A DNA stretch of 23,773 nucleotides from JAIBJP01 sp036506175 (GCA_036506175.1 DASXSE010000111.1:1-23773); one strand, 5' to 3'; shown: positions 6,601 through 13,902, counted from the stretch's first letter. Made by a program: numbers and translations. The notes: generated by a model from the sequence alone, not told the origin.

Positions 6601-7263
6601 ACGGCAGAGCCCACGATCCAGACGACGACGATTCAGCCGCTCCTTCGGCGCTCACCCGAGCGCGAGCGGCTCGAGCGCCAAGCGCGACTGCTCGCCTGGG
6701 GCGGGATCGCCTATCACTTCGTCGAGTTCGCAATTGCGCTGGGAGCCGGGATCGCGGCCAGCTCGATCGCGCTTATCGGCTTCGGCGCTGACTCGCTGAT
6801 CGAGGCGCTCGCCGGCTTCGTCGTGCTCTGGCTCTTCACCGGCGCCCGCGTTGGCTCGCCCGCAGCTGAGCGCCGGGCTCAGCAGCTGATCGCCGCGAGC
6901 TTCTTTGTGCTCGCCGCCTACGTCGCGGTCGAGTCGATCCGGACGCTCGCCGGCGGCCAGCACCCGCAGGCGAGCTGGATCGGGATCGGCCTAGCCGTCT
7001 TCACGACACTGACGATGCCGCTGCTCGCCTACGTGAAACGGCGGGTCGGGCTCAAGCTCGGGTCAGCTGCCACCGTCAAGGAGGCGTCGCAGACCCAGCT
7101 CTGTGCCTATCTCTCCGTCGCCTTGCTGATCGGGCTCGTCCTCAACGCCGCCGCCGGCCTTTGGTGGGCCGACCCCGCCGCGGCGCTCTTCATCGCAGCC
7201 GTCGCCTTCAAGGAAGGGCGCGAAAGCTGGCGTGGCGAAGGCTGCGCCGACGGCTGCTGCTAG
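6601..7263 (+). CDS. Small cation-efflux-like membrane transporter without a standard start codon
   Basis: About 220 residues, with five or six membrane segments: AWGGIAYHFVEFAIALGAG, SIALIGFGADSLIEALAGF, AASFFVLAAYVAVESI, IGIGLAVFTTLTMPLLAYV and AYLSVALLIGLVLNAAAGL followed by WWADPAAALFIAAVAFKEG. The GFGADSLIEALAGF block is typical of small CDF-type cation transporters, where the Asp helps bind divalent metal. The frame is open only from 6592. No ATG, GTG or TTG occurs before 6823, which is inside the second membrane segment. A TAAGCT hexamer at 6589-6594 followed by an in-frame ACG at 6601 suggests a leaderless start whose ATG has become ACG; a rarer start (ATC 6616, ATT 6631) is possible. 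The C-terminus (ESWRGEGCADGCC) looks native and ends 14 nt before the right att copy. It may be functional or a start-lost pseudogene. Confidence 0.6.
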   Translation, partial: TAEPTIQTTTIQPLLRRSPERERLERQARLLAWGGIAYHFVEFAIALGAGIAASSIALIGFGADSLIEALAGFVVLWLFTGARVGSPAAERRAQQLIAASFFVLAAYVAVESIRTLAGGQHPQASWIGIGLAVFTTLTMPLLAYVKRRVGLKLGSAATVKEASQTQLCAYLSVALLIGLVLNAAAGLWWADPAAALFIAAVAFKEGRESWRGEGCADGCC

Positions 7264-7277
7264 CCCCATAGTGGGCC

Positions 7278-7301
7278 CAGGTTCGATCCCTGCACGGCCC
7301 A
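7278..7301 (+). repeat. att-like direct repeat, right copy (orphan tRNA-Lys 3' end)
   Basis: These 24 bases are identical to 4957-4980 and in the same orientation. No acceptor, D-arm or anticodon sequence precedes them, so this is not a second tRNA. It marks the right boundary of the presumed element. Confidence 0.7.
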
Positions 7302-7463
7302 TCCGAGCGCGGGAGAACCCCTGGTTCCCCCGGAGCCCCCTCCTTGACATCGCTGGCGGAGTTTCCTTCGGTTGCGGAGCCGGCAAATTCGCGTCTCGAT
7401 GCAATCGCCTTCTCCAGATGCCGACATGAGCCGCGCGCGCCATGCCGCGCGAGGCGGCCGGTG

Positions 7464-7494
7464 TTGCAAAGCGGTTGGTGCGCGTGCATATCCT
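7464..7494 (+). promoter_or_regulatory. Candidate promoter for a leaderless transcript
   Basis: TTGCAA (7464-7469), a 19-nt spacer and TATCCT (7489-7494) end 7 nt before the ATG at 7502. Transcription would begin at or next to the start codon. No ribosome site is present. The 160 bp between the right att copy and this site hold no gene. Confidence 0.4.
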
Positions 7495-7501
7495 GCGAGC
7501 A

Positions 7502-8143
7502 ATGGATTACGAAGCCGTCTTGGGACCCGAGGAGCTTCTGTCGGAGCGGCCGTTCACCGATCCCGACAACACAGTGCGCGAGGTGGACGTCATGCAGTTC
7601 ATGCTCGAGGAGGAGCGCGAGCTCGCGAAGCGCTGGGCCGATTCGGGCGACGCGGCCCCCGACGGCGTCGTGATGAAGGAGCCGGACGAGGACGGCCGTC
7701 GCCACTTGCTGGTCGTCCCCAACGTTCGTGCGCTCATCGAGGCGGCCGAGTTCACCGCGGTTGGGTTCTTCGGTCGGCCACGCGACGAGGTCGATCATTC
7801 AGTTCTGTTCGGTCTCGAAGACGAGCTCGTCGACCGCATGGGGCGCTATAGCGACGCCGGCCTCCTGAGTTACTACGACGTCGAGCTCATTGCACCGAAG
7901 GGCACGTACGGCAATCTGATCCTCTTCTCGACACCCGAGGTGCCGCCGGAGTGGTACCGGGACAAAGTTCACTCCCGCGCGGTCGAGCTCTCACCCGGCC
8001 ACTACAAGCAGGTTCGCCTGCACAAGGGATCGGTCACCGGGTCGATGCTGGGTGGCTGCAGCATCACGGTCGAGCGGACGAAGTACTTCGACTTCACCGG
8101 GTCGGAGATCTGGCACGGGCTGCGGCGCTTCAACGGCGCGTGA
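7502..8143 (+). CDS. Conserved-looking protein of unknown function
   Basis: Encodes 213 residues from ATG 7502 (MDYEAVLGPEELL); an upstream ATG at 7442 would add 20 residues that look non-coding. The protein is acidic and soluble, with no signal peptide or membrane segment. An Asp/Glu-rich N-terminal half leads into a compact C-terminal half containing GFFGRPRDEVDHSVLFGLE, LLSYYDVELIAPKGTYGNL, STPEVPPEWYRDKVHSRAV and RTKYFDFTGSEIW. The several Trp, Tyr and His residues in these blocks suggest a defined fold, but I do not recognise the family and assign no function. Its TGA overlaps the GTG of the nitronate monooxygenase remnant (GTGA), so the two were probably co-translated. Confidence 0.75.
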   Translation: MDYEAVLGPEELLSERPFTDPDNTVREVDVMQFMLEEERELAKRWADSGDAAPDGVVMKEPDEDGRRHLLVVPNVRALIEAAEFTAVGFFGRPRDEVDHSVLFGLEDELVDRMGRYSDAGLLSYYDVELIAPKGTYGNLILFSTPEVPPEWYRDKVHSRAVELSPGHYKQVRLHKGSVTGSMLGGCSITVERTKYFDFTGSEIWHGLRRFNGA

Positions 8144-8599
8144 GCCGTCTCCACACGCCGTTCTGCGACCTGCTCGGAATCGAGTACCCGATCTTGTGTG
8201 CTGGGATGGGCGGCGTCGCGGGGCCGGATCTCGTCGCCGTCGTCTCGAATGCCGGCGGCCTCGGCGTCCTCGGTGCGAGCGTGACGCCGGAGCGGATTGC
8301 CGAGGGCGGTGCAACAAGACCTACGAGGAGTGGGACGCGGCCGGGAGACCTCGGAGGGGCAGCGTCCCGGCGAGGGAACCTCGATCGGGACGCGCGTCAT
8401 GTGGGACGGCCAGGTCGCCGAGTGGCCTCGCTATGCGACCGGAGCGGCCGGACCCGAGTTCGAGGGCGACCTCGACTATGCGCCGCTGTGGGCCGGGGAG
8501 TCGGTCGACGTCGTCAACGACGTGCGGCCGGCAGGTGAGATCGTTCGTGACCTTGTGCGCAACGCCGAGACGGCGTTAGCGGCTCAAGGCAGCGAGTAG
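8140..8599 (+). pseudogene. Nitronate monooxygenase remnant with an internal deletion
   Basis: The first ~57 codons from GTG 8140 read as the N-terminus of an NMO (2-nitropropane dioxygenase) family flavoenzyme: HTPFCDLLGIEYPILCAGMG and LVAVVSNAGGLGVLGASVTP. Near 8305-8325 the text switches to another frame and continues as the C-terminus of the same family: NKTYEEWDAAGRP, GEGTSIGTRVMWDG, PRYATGAAGPEFEGDLDYAP and LWAGESVDVVNDVRPAGEIV, with a TAG at 8597-8599. The central part of the barrel, with the usual FMN-binding and catalytic His region (of the order of 200 residues), is missing and the halves are out of frame, so no active enzyme can be made. The 3' end overlaps the convergent beta-propeller gene by 16 bases. 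Confidence 0.85.
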
Positions 8600-10047
8600 A
8601 TGTTGAGGATTCCGTCGGTCCTATGGTCGTTCGAGTTCCCCTCGGGAAGCGCGATGCGACCGTCGATGACGATGGGGCTCGACCAGTGGCCCGCACCTGC
8701 AGGCAGGTTCGCGAGCTGTTCTCCCGACTCGGGGTCGTAGACGTTGAGCCCACCGCCATCCGGGTCGTAGACGTAGAGCAGGCCGCCGGCGAGGAGCGGG
8801 CTCGTCCCCGCCGCCTCGTTTTCCCATTGCACCTCGAGCCTGGCGTCACGGAAGAGGTAACCGGCCGTCCCGGCCGAGTTGGCGACGAACACCCACGTGC
8901 TGCCTCCGTTCCGCCAGACCGCCGGTGCGGTGAAGACGCCGGCGTCTCCTGGCGCGCGGCCGACGCTCGTTTCGAGGCCCTTCTCCCCCCGCGGAAGGGT
9001 CGATAGGTCGAGCACGCGCAGAAGCCCGTCCTTTCCTCCCTGAACTGCATAGTGCGGTGGGACATACACGGGCGAGGCGCTGGAAAGGTCGACGTCGCCG
9101 GCATCGAGCTCCGCTTCGTTCTCTGGCGTGTAGCTGGCGACAAGCTCGCCGGCGTCGGGGGAGAGCTCCAGCATGCTGTCGCCCCAGTTCGTCTCTCCGT
9201 TCCAGTCGGCATTGCCCGTGGAGACGAGCAGGTTTCCGGAGCCCGGCACGACGACGACTCCGCCGCGGCCCCAGATCGCCGAGCCGCTCTCGGCGCAGGA
9301 CGTGGGGTCGATGATGCCCTCGCGGTCGCTGCAGAGCGTGTTGAAGACATTGACGATCCGCCCGGAGTCCGCGTCGATCGCCACCACATGTCCCTGATAG
9401 GGCGGCGCATCGCCGAAGTAGCCTCCGGTAGCCACGAGCACGTTCCCGCGAGAGAGGTTGAGTGGAGGCGCCGACTTCTCGTGCACCGGATCGCGTGTGA
9501 TGGTCGCCGGCCAGCCGCCGGAACGGACCTCGGTTCCGTCCGCGAGCCGAAGCTTGTGCACGCGCCCGTCCGGTGAATATGTATAGAGGAAGCCCTTTTC
9601 GGGATCCGCGACCGGGCTCGATTGCGTGATCTGGCTCGTCCCCTCCCAGTGCTCGATGCCGTCGGGGGCGAACGTCCAGCGGATCGTTCCGGTCTCCGCG
9701 TCGACTCCGACCGCCTTTCCGTAGGAGGTTGTAACCACGAAGAGCCGCGGTGGGACGAAGATCGCCGAAGAATCAGCCGTTCCTGGCAAGTGCACCTGTC
9801 GACGTTGCAGCCGCTCGACGTTGTCGGCCGTGATGACGGTCGGTCCCGGAAACGAATTGCTGCGGGCGGCGTCGTACCCGAACCGCGTCCAGCCGTCACT
9901 CGGCGACGGCGGCGCCTCCGTTGTCGTCGGCGCCGTCTCGGATGTTGTGGCTGGGACCGTTGTCGGCGCACTCGATTTCCCGCGATCACATGCCGCGCTG
10001 AGCGCAAGGACGGCGACGGCGGTCCCGACGAGTCGGACGACTGCCAT
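8584..10047 (-). CDS. PQQ-type beta-propeller lipoprotein
   Basis: Encodes 487 residues. The N-terminus (MAVVRLVGTAVAVLALSAAC) is a lipoprotein signal peptide with the lipobox ending at Cys20. A Thr/Pro/Ser-rich linker runs to about residue 50. The rest is a repeated beta-propeller of PQQ/quinoprotein-like blades: VGVDAETGTIRWTF, YTYSPDGRVHKLRLADGTEV, VVAIDADSGRIVNVF, and near the end YVYDPDGGGLNVYDPESGEQ. Such blades occur in PQQ dehydrogenases and in non-enzymatic scaffold lipoproteins. No dehydrogenase active-site motif was identified, so a catalytic role is not assigned. It should sit on the outer face of the membrane. It lies 19 nt downstream of the LysM gene and is probably co-transcribed. 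Confidence 0.82.
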   Translation of the reverse strand: MAVVRLVGTAVAVLALSAACDRGKSSAPTTVPATTSETAPTTTEAPPSPSDGWTRFGYDAARSNSFPGPTVITADNVERLQRRQVHLPGTADSSAIFVPPRLFVVTTSYGKAVGVDAETGTIRWTFAPDGIEHWEGTSQITQSSPVADPEKGFLYTYSPDGRVHKLRLADGTEVRSGGWPATITRDPVHEKSAPPLNLSRGNVLVATGGYFGDAPPYQGHVVAIDADSGRIVNVFNTLCSDREGIIDPTSCAESGSAIWGRGGVVVVPGSGNLLVSTGNADWNGETNWGDSMLELSPDAGELVASYTPENEAELDAGDVDLSSASPVYVPPHYAVQGGKDGLLRVLDLSTLPRGEKGLETSVGRAPGDAGVFTAPAVWRNGGSTWVFVANSAGTAGYLFRDARLEVQWENEAAGTSPLLAGGLLYVYDPDGGGLNVYDPESGEQLANLPAGAGHWSSPIVIDGRIALPEGNSNDHRTDGILNIYSLP

Positions 10048-10066
10048 CTCGCGATGGTAGTGGGCG

Positions 10067-10387
10067 TTAGCCGATGCGGAGCTTCGTACCCTTCGGAAGA
10101 GTCAGGGAGTCGATCTTCGGGTTGAGAGCGAGGATCTGACCCAGGTCGAGGCCGTGGCGGGTGGCGAACGTCGCCACCGACTCGCCCTTACGGATGGAAT
10201 CGACTTGCGGCGGGGCCGGGGGCGGCTTGACGACGGGGAGCGCGGGCTGGTGCTCGAACGCGGGGCGGACGGCGACGAGACCGACGGCCAGCGCCGTCAC
10301 GTAGGCGGCCAGCGCCCCGAGCCGACTCGACCGGCGGAGGAACCCCTCCAGGTCGTGTCTTCTGATGCCGGGCTCGATGGCGGCCAC
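10067..10387 (-). CDS. Small membrane protein with a C-terminal LysM domain
   Basis: Encodes 106 residues from GTG at 10387. Residues ~22-40 (RLGALAAYVTALAVGLVAV) form one membrane segment, followed by a Pro-rich linker (PVVKPPPAPPQ). A single LysM domain covers residues 62-105: VDSIRKGESVATFATRHGLD, ILALNPKIDSLTLPKGTKLR. LysM domains bind N-acetylglucosamine in peptidoglycan, so the protein is probably a membrane-anchored wall-binding protein. An AAGAGAG a few bases upstream may act as a weak ribosome site. It is the first gene of a pair with the beta-propeller lipoprotein. Confidence 0.8.
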   Translation of the reverse strand: MAAIEPGIRRHDLEGFLRRSSRLGALAAYVTALAVGLVAVRPAFEHQPALPVVKPPPAPPQVDSIRKGESVATFATRHGLDLGQILALNPKIDSLTLPKGTKLRIG

Positions 10388-10433
10388 AGTTCTCTCTTGA
10401 TGCGCGTCCGGACGATTTGAAAACCCGTTCTCG

Positions 10434-10439
10434 GTACGC
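10434..10439 (+). promoter_or_regulatory. Candidate -10 for the 10448 operon
   Basis: TACGCT ends 8 nt before the GTG at 10448. No convincing -35 or ribosome site is seen. It fits the TAnnnT-then-start pattern found at other genes in the window. Confidence 0.3.
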
Positions 10440-10447
10440 TGCCGCGC

Positions 10448-10573
10448 GTGCGGAGGCAGCGGACTCGCTGGGAGGAGGACAACGAGGCTCCGCTCAACCC
10501 CTGGGCCTTTCTCGTCGTCGGCGGCCTCGTGCTCGGCCTTGCAGCGGTCGTGCTCTGGTTCAGCTTGACCTGA
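10448..10573 (+). CDS. Small single-pass membrane protein (41 residues)
   Basis: GTG at 10448 opens a 41-codon frame with strong G/C third-position bias. A charged N-terminus (VRRQRTRWEEDNEAPLNPW) is followed by a clean hydrophobic span (AFLVVGGLVLGLAAVVLWF) and the end SLT. The topology suggests the charged part is cytoplasmic. The TGA stop overlaps the ATG of the SDR gene by one base (TGATG), so the two are translationally coupled. It is too small for family assignment. The membrane span, codon bias and stop/start coupling together make it more convincing than a random small frame. Confidence 0.65.
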   Translation: MRRQRTRWEEDNEAPLNPWAFLVVGGLVLGLAAVVLWFSLT

Positions 10574-11349
10574 TGGACGCCGGGCTCGCGGGCAAGCGCG
10601 TCCTCGTAACCGGCGCGTCAGGGGGCATCGGGGGTGCTTGTGCCCGCGCTTTTGCGGCCGAGAAGGCTCAGGTCGTGCTCCATTGCAATCGCGGGCGCGA
10701 ACGTGCGGAAGCGGTGGCCGCTGAGCTTGGCGACGCGCTTGTTCTTCAGGCCGACCTGACCCAGGAGGACGAGGCCGAGCGACTGTTCGCGGAGGTGCGG
10801 CGGCAGGTCGGCGGGCTGGAGGTCTGCGCCGCCGTCGCCGGCGTCTGGCCGGAGGAGGACGTGCCGGTCTGGGAACTGCCGCTCGAGCGGTGGGAGGAGA
10901 CGCTTCGCGCGAACCTGACTCTCACCTTCCTCACAGTCCGCGGCTTCCTGCGGGAGGTCGAAGGCACGGGTCATGGCAGCCTCGTCCTGGTCGGCTCCAC
11001 AGCGGGCGTGTTCGGGGAGGCGGGCCACGCGGATTACGCCGCCGCCAAGTCGGCGATCGTTCGGGGACTCCTGCTCAGCCTGAAGAACGAGATCGTGCGG
11101 GTCGCGCCACGTGGCCGTGTCAATGCCGTCTGCCCAGGCTGGACGGTTTCGCCGATGACGCGCTCTACGCTCGACGACCCAAGTGTCCTCGACCGGGCTA
11201 CGCAAACGATGGCTTTGCGCAAGGCTGCCGAGGTGGAGGACGTTGCGCGCCAGGTCGTCGTCCTTGCATCCGACGAGATCTCGGGCCACGTGAGCGGGCA
11301 GGTCGTGCTTGTTGCCGGTGGGATGGAGGGCCGGCTGCTTCATCCTTGA
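10573..11349 (+). CDS. Short-chain dehydrogenase/reductase (FabG-like)
   Basis: Encodes 258 residues from ATG at 10573. The N-terminal cofactor motif is KRVLVTGASGGIGGACARAF (TGxxxGxG at 14-20). The catalytic set is Asn114 (RANL), Ser142 (LVLVGSTAG), Tyr155 and Lys159 (DYAAAKSAI). The C-terminal part has the usual VNAVCPGW and SGHVSGQVVLVAGG of classical SDRs resembling 3-oxoacyl-ACP reductase. An Arg/Asn environment after TGAS and HCNRGRERAE suggests NADP preference. The substrate cannot be told. The downstream quinone-reductase-like gene starts one base after its stop, so the two oxidoreductases are made together. Confidence 0.9.
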   Translation: MDAGLAGKRVLVTGASGGIGGACARAFAAEKAQVVLHCNRGRERAEAVAAELGDALVLQADLTQEDEAERLFAEVRRQVGGLEVCAAVAGVWPEEDVPVWELPLERWEETLRANLTLTFLTVRGFLREVEGTGHGSLVLVGSTAGVFGEAGHADYAAAKSAIVRGLLLSLKNEIVRVAPRGRVNAVCPGWTVSPMTRSTLDDPSVLDRATQTMALRKAAEVEDVARQVVVLASDEISGHVSGQVVLVAGGMEGRLLHP

Positions 11350-11350
11350 C

Positions 11351-12322
11351 ATGCGCGCTGCCCGGATCGAAGAGTTCAGGAACCCGCCGGTTCTGGTGGA
11401 CGTCGCTGAGCCCGAGCGCGGCGCGGGCCAGGCACTCGTCGGGCCGGTCGCTGTCCCGCTCAACCCGATCGACATCGCGACCGCCAACGGCACGTTCTAC
11501 GGCGGCTCGCCCGAGACGCCCTACATTCCCGGCTCGGAAGGAGTCGGCCGCGTGCTCGAGGCCGATTCTGTCGAGATCGGTTCGCTCTTCTATTTCTCCG
11601 GAGACGGCCTCGGCCGCAAACGCGACGGCACGCTCGCGGAACGGACGGTCGTGGCGGAGGAAGTCATGTTCGCGCTACCGGAGGGAATCGCCCCCGAGCT
11701 GGCGGGTGCATGCGGGACAGCCGGTCTCGCAGGGTGGCTTCCGGTCACCTGGAGGGCGAAGGTGCGCCCTGATGACCGCGTTCTTGTTCTGGGCTGCACG
11801 GGGACCGTAGGCCTGGCAGCAGTGCAGGCGGCCAGGATCATCGGAGCGGAGCGCGTGATCGCAGCGGGCCGGCGTCCAGAGGGGCTTGCGCTGGCCGCCG
11901 AGCTCGGCGCCGACGCGATCGTCAACCTGGACGAGGAGGACCTTCCAAGTGCCTTCCGCGAGGCCGCCGGAGGAGACGGCCCGACGGTCGTCATCGACCC
12001 TCTCTGGGGCGAGCCCGCCGTCGCCGCGCTCGAGGCGGCCGCGAATGGAGCACGGATCGTGCAACTGGGACAGTCCGCGGGGCCGACCGCTGAGATCCGC
12101 TCGGCGACAGTCCGCGGGAAGCAGCTCGAGATTCTGGGCTACGCCAACCCGCAGCTTCCGCTCGAGGTCCGCCGAGAGGGGTACCGCGAGCTCGTCGAGC
12201 ATGCGGCGGCCGGGCGAGTCAGTTTTCCGATCGAGACGTATCCGTTCGAGAAGACGATTGACGCCTGGGAGCGGCAGGCAAGCGGTTCTCCGGCCGCGAA
12301 GATCGTCGTGACGATCCCCTAG
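11351..12322 (+). CDS. Zinc-independent MDR-family oxidoreductase (quinone reductase-like)
   Basis: Encodes 323 residues from ATG 11351, one base after the SDR stop. The GroES-like N-terminal domain has VPLNPIDIATANGTFYGGSP and YIPGSEGVGRVLE. The nucleotide-binding domain has RVLVLGCTGTVGLAAVQAAR (GxxGxxG near 148-154), then GAERVIAAGRRPEG and LGADAIVN. The zinc ligands of alcohol dehydrogenases (GHE and the four-Cys lobe) are absent, which places it with quinone oxidoreductases and other zinc-less members. It probably uses NADPH to reduce a quinone or enone; the substrate is unknown. Its stop overlaps that of the convergent antiporter gene (12319-12322, CTAG). Confidence 0.88.
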   Translation: MRAARIEEFRNPPVLVDVAEPERGAGQALVGPVAVPLNPIDIATANGTFYGGSPETPYIPGSEGVGRVLEADSVEIGSLFYFSGDGLGRKRDGTLAERTVVAEEVMFALPEGIAPELAGACGTAGLAGWLPVTWRAKVRPDDRVLVLGCTGTVGLAAVQAARIIGAERVIAAGRRPEGLALAAELGADAIVNLDEEDLPSAFREAAGGDGPTVVIDPLWGEPAVAALEAAANGARIVQLGQSAGPTAEIRSATVRGKQLEILGYANPQLPLEVRREGYRELVEHAAAGRVSFPIETYPFEKTIDAWERQASGSPAAKIVVTIP

Positions 12323-13779
12323 CCCTCGAAGATGCGGCGGACTGTAAGCTCGTCGGCCGGCTCGGTGAGGACGAGCACCTCGTCCCCCACCCGGATCGTC
12401 GACGAGCCGCGCGGCTGGATGGGGACGCCGTCGCGAACGATCAAGCTGATCCACGTGCTGTCGCCAATCGACAGGTCGCGGACGCGGCGGTTCGCCGCGT
12501 GGGTCTTCGGCGCGACCCGGTAATGGACGACGCCCTCAGGCTCCTCCTGCAGGCCGACGTAGAGCGAATAAGGCTCGAGCTCGTGCACACGCATCGGTAT
12601 TCCGAGCCGCCGAGCTGCCAAGGGAACGGTGCTGCCTTGGACGACCACTGAGAACAAGACCACCACGACGACGATGTTGTAGATGCGGGGACCGCCATCG
12701 AGTCCTTGAAGCACGACGAATGTGGCGAGCAGGATGGGGACGGCGCCCTTGAGGCCTGTCCAGGCGATGAAGGTCTTCTCTGCCCAGCGCATTCGCATTG
12801 GCGCGAGCAGCGCGTAAACGACTAACGGGCGCACGAGTAGGCCCAGCAGCACGGCGAGCAGGATTCCGTCGAGCCAGATCTGGTTCTTCGCCAAGTCCGA
12901 GAAGTGGAAAGTGAGCCCGAGGGCGGCAAACACCGTGATCTCCGCGAGGCTGGCCAGCGCGTCCTGAAATCGTTCGATCTCGCGCTTGAACGGCGCCCGC
13001 GCATCCCCGATCAGGAGGCCGGCGACGAACACGGCGAGGAAGCCGGAACCATGGGCCAGCGACGCCACTCCATAGATCACCGACGCGGCGACCAGCGTTC
13101 GCACCGCGTAGAGACCCTCGCTCGGGAGAGAGACGCGTCGCATGAGCTGGAGGAGCAGCGCGGCGCCCACGATCCCGATCGCCAAGCCGACCACCATGTC
13201 GACCGAGAAGTCCTTGACGATCGTCCACACCGACGCGTCTTCGTGCGTGGCGAAGTCGAGCATGCCGACGACGAGGGCGATTCCAACCGGGTCGTTGCCG
13301 CCGGATTCGCCCTCGAGGATCGTCCCCGAGCGCCCCCCAACCTCCTTGTTCCCGAGGATGGAGAACATCACCGCGGGGTCCGTCGGTGCGAGCGCGGCGC
13401 CGAGGATCCACGCAACGGTCCAGTCGAAGTCGAAGAATGCGTGCGCAAGGACCGCCATCAGGCCTGCCGTGGCGAACGTCCCGACGACGCCGAGCAGCGC
13501 CACCGGTGCCGCAACTTGGCGGGTACGCCGCCAGCCGATCTTCATGCCCCCGTCGAACAGGATCACGATCAGTGCGACGACACCAATTCGCTCCACCGTG
13601 CGGATCGACGTGTGCTCCGCGAGGGCCGGAAACAGATCGGACGCCAGTGCCGCTGCGAGCAGGAAGATCGCCGGAGCGGGGATCGGGACCCGCTGCGTGA
13701 CCTTCGTAGAAAGAAGCGCCAGCGTGAAGCCCACCGCGACGACGAGGACGATCTCGCCGAAATCGACGACTTCCGTCAT
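12319..13779 (-). CDS. K+(Na+)/H+ antiporter with C-terminal RCK-C domain (NhaP2/CvrA-like)
   Basis: Encodes 486 residues. About twelve membrane segments fill residues ~8-395. The ion-site motifs of the CPA1 family are visible: AALAPTDPAVMFSILGN (Asp134) and LEGESGGNDPVGIALV (Asn162-Asp163). A conserved GLKGAVPILLA segment lies late in the transport domain. The hydrophilic C-terminus, from about 405, ends in a TrkA-C/RCK-C-like domain (DSTWISLIVRDGVPIQPRGS, TIRVGDEVLVL) that usually regulates transport by binding a small ligand. It exchanges cytoplasmic K+ or Na+ for H+ and helps volume or pH control. The ATG at 13779 has an AAAGGA ribosome site about 9 nt upstream. Confidence 0.9.
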   Translation of the reverse strand: MTEVVDFGEIVLVVAVGFTLALLSTKVTQRVPIPAPAIFLLAAALASDLFPALAEHTSIRTVERIGVVALIVILFDGGMKIGWRRTRQVAAPVALLGVVGTFATAGLMAVLAHAFFDFDWTVAWILGAALAPTDPAVMFSILGNKEVGGRSGTILEGESGGNDPVGIALVVGMLDFATHEDASVWTIVKDFSVDMVVGLAIGIVGAALLLQLMRRVSLPSEGLYAVRTLVAASVIYGVASLAHGSGFLAVFVAGLLIGDARAPFKREIERFQDALASLAEITVFAALGLTFHFSDLAKNQIWLDGILLAVLLGLLVRPLVVYALLAPMRMRWAEKTFIAWTGLKGAVPILLATFVVLQGLDGGPRIYNIVVVVVLFSVVVQGSTVPLAARRLGIPMRVHELEPYSLYVGLQEEPEGVVHYRVAPKTHAANRRVRDLSIGDSTWISLIVRDGVPIQPRGSSTIRVGDEVLVLTEPADELTVRRIFEG

Positions 13780-13843
13780 CGCCCGGCATCCTTTCAGGGC
13801 ACCATCGCCAGGCGTGCCGCGCGAATTTAAGAAGAAGGGGGTT

Positions 13844-13870
13844 CACGGGGGAAACATGGTTTCCCCCGTG
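13844..13870 (-). terminator. Strong hairpin, second of a tandem terminator pair
   Basis: A 12-bp perfect stem (CACGGGGGAAAC / GTTTCCCCCGTG) with a 3-nt loop. On the minus strand it is followed by a pyrimidine-rich run (CCCCCTTCTTCTT). It lies between the DUF6458-like gene and the antiporter gene and could also act in the plus direction. Confidence 0.65.
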
Positions 13871-13880
13871 CTGAAAGAAA

Positions 13881-13902
13881 GAGGGCGGCCGAAGCCGCCC
13901 TC
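13881..13902 (-). terminator. Rho-independent terminator of the DUF6458-like gene
   Basis: A GAGGGCGGC / GCCGCCCTC stem of 9 bp; read on the minus strand it has a TTCG tetraloop and a TTTCTTTC tail. It starts 24 bp after the gene's stop. Confidence 0.75.

Larger units (their letters stand above)
4957..7301. mobile_element. Remnant of a tRNA-Lys-integrated element (integrase not found)
   Basis: The segment is bounded by a 24-bp perfect direct repeat of the tRNA-Lys 3' end. The intact tRNA is on the left and an orphan copy on the right, the classical footprint of a tyrosine-recombinase integration event. Inside are iteron-like 10-bp repeats close to the tRNA, a frameshifted small DNA-binding-like gene, a YecM-like VOC gene, a gene-poor stretch of short hairpins, and a small cation-transporter gene. 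No recombinase, replication or conjugation gene could be read, so this is either a decayed element or a deletion derivative. The repeat identity is seen directly; the mobile origin is inferred. Confidence 0.6.

Noticed and set aside
7278..7301. Second tRNA gene
   Set aside because: Only the T-arm and 3' acceptor strand are present; no D arm or anticodon precedes them.
7344..7372. TTGACA at 7344-7349 as a promoter
   Set aside because: A perfect -35 but no -10-like hexamer at 16-19 nt, and no gene start at a suitable distance.
8514..10007. 497-codon minus-strand frame over the beta-propeller gene
   Set aside because: The Ser/Arg-rich product has no signal peptide or repeats; the overlapping frame has a lipobox and propeller blades.
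12536..13846. 436-codon minus-strand frame over the antiporter
   Set aside because: It is a shadow frame. The antiporter frame has membrane segments, motifs and a ribosome site.
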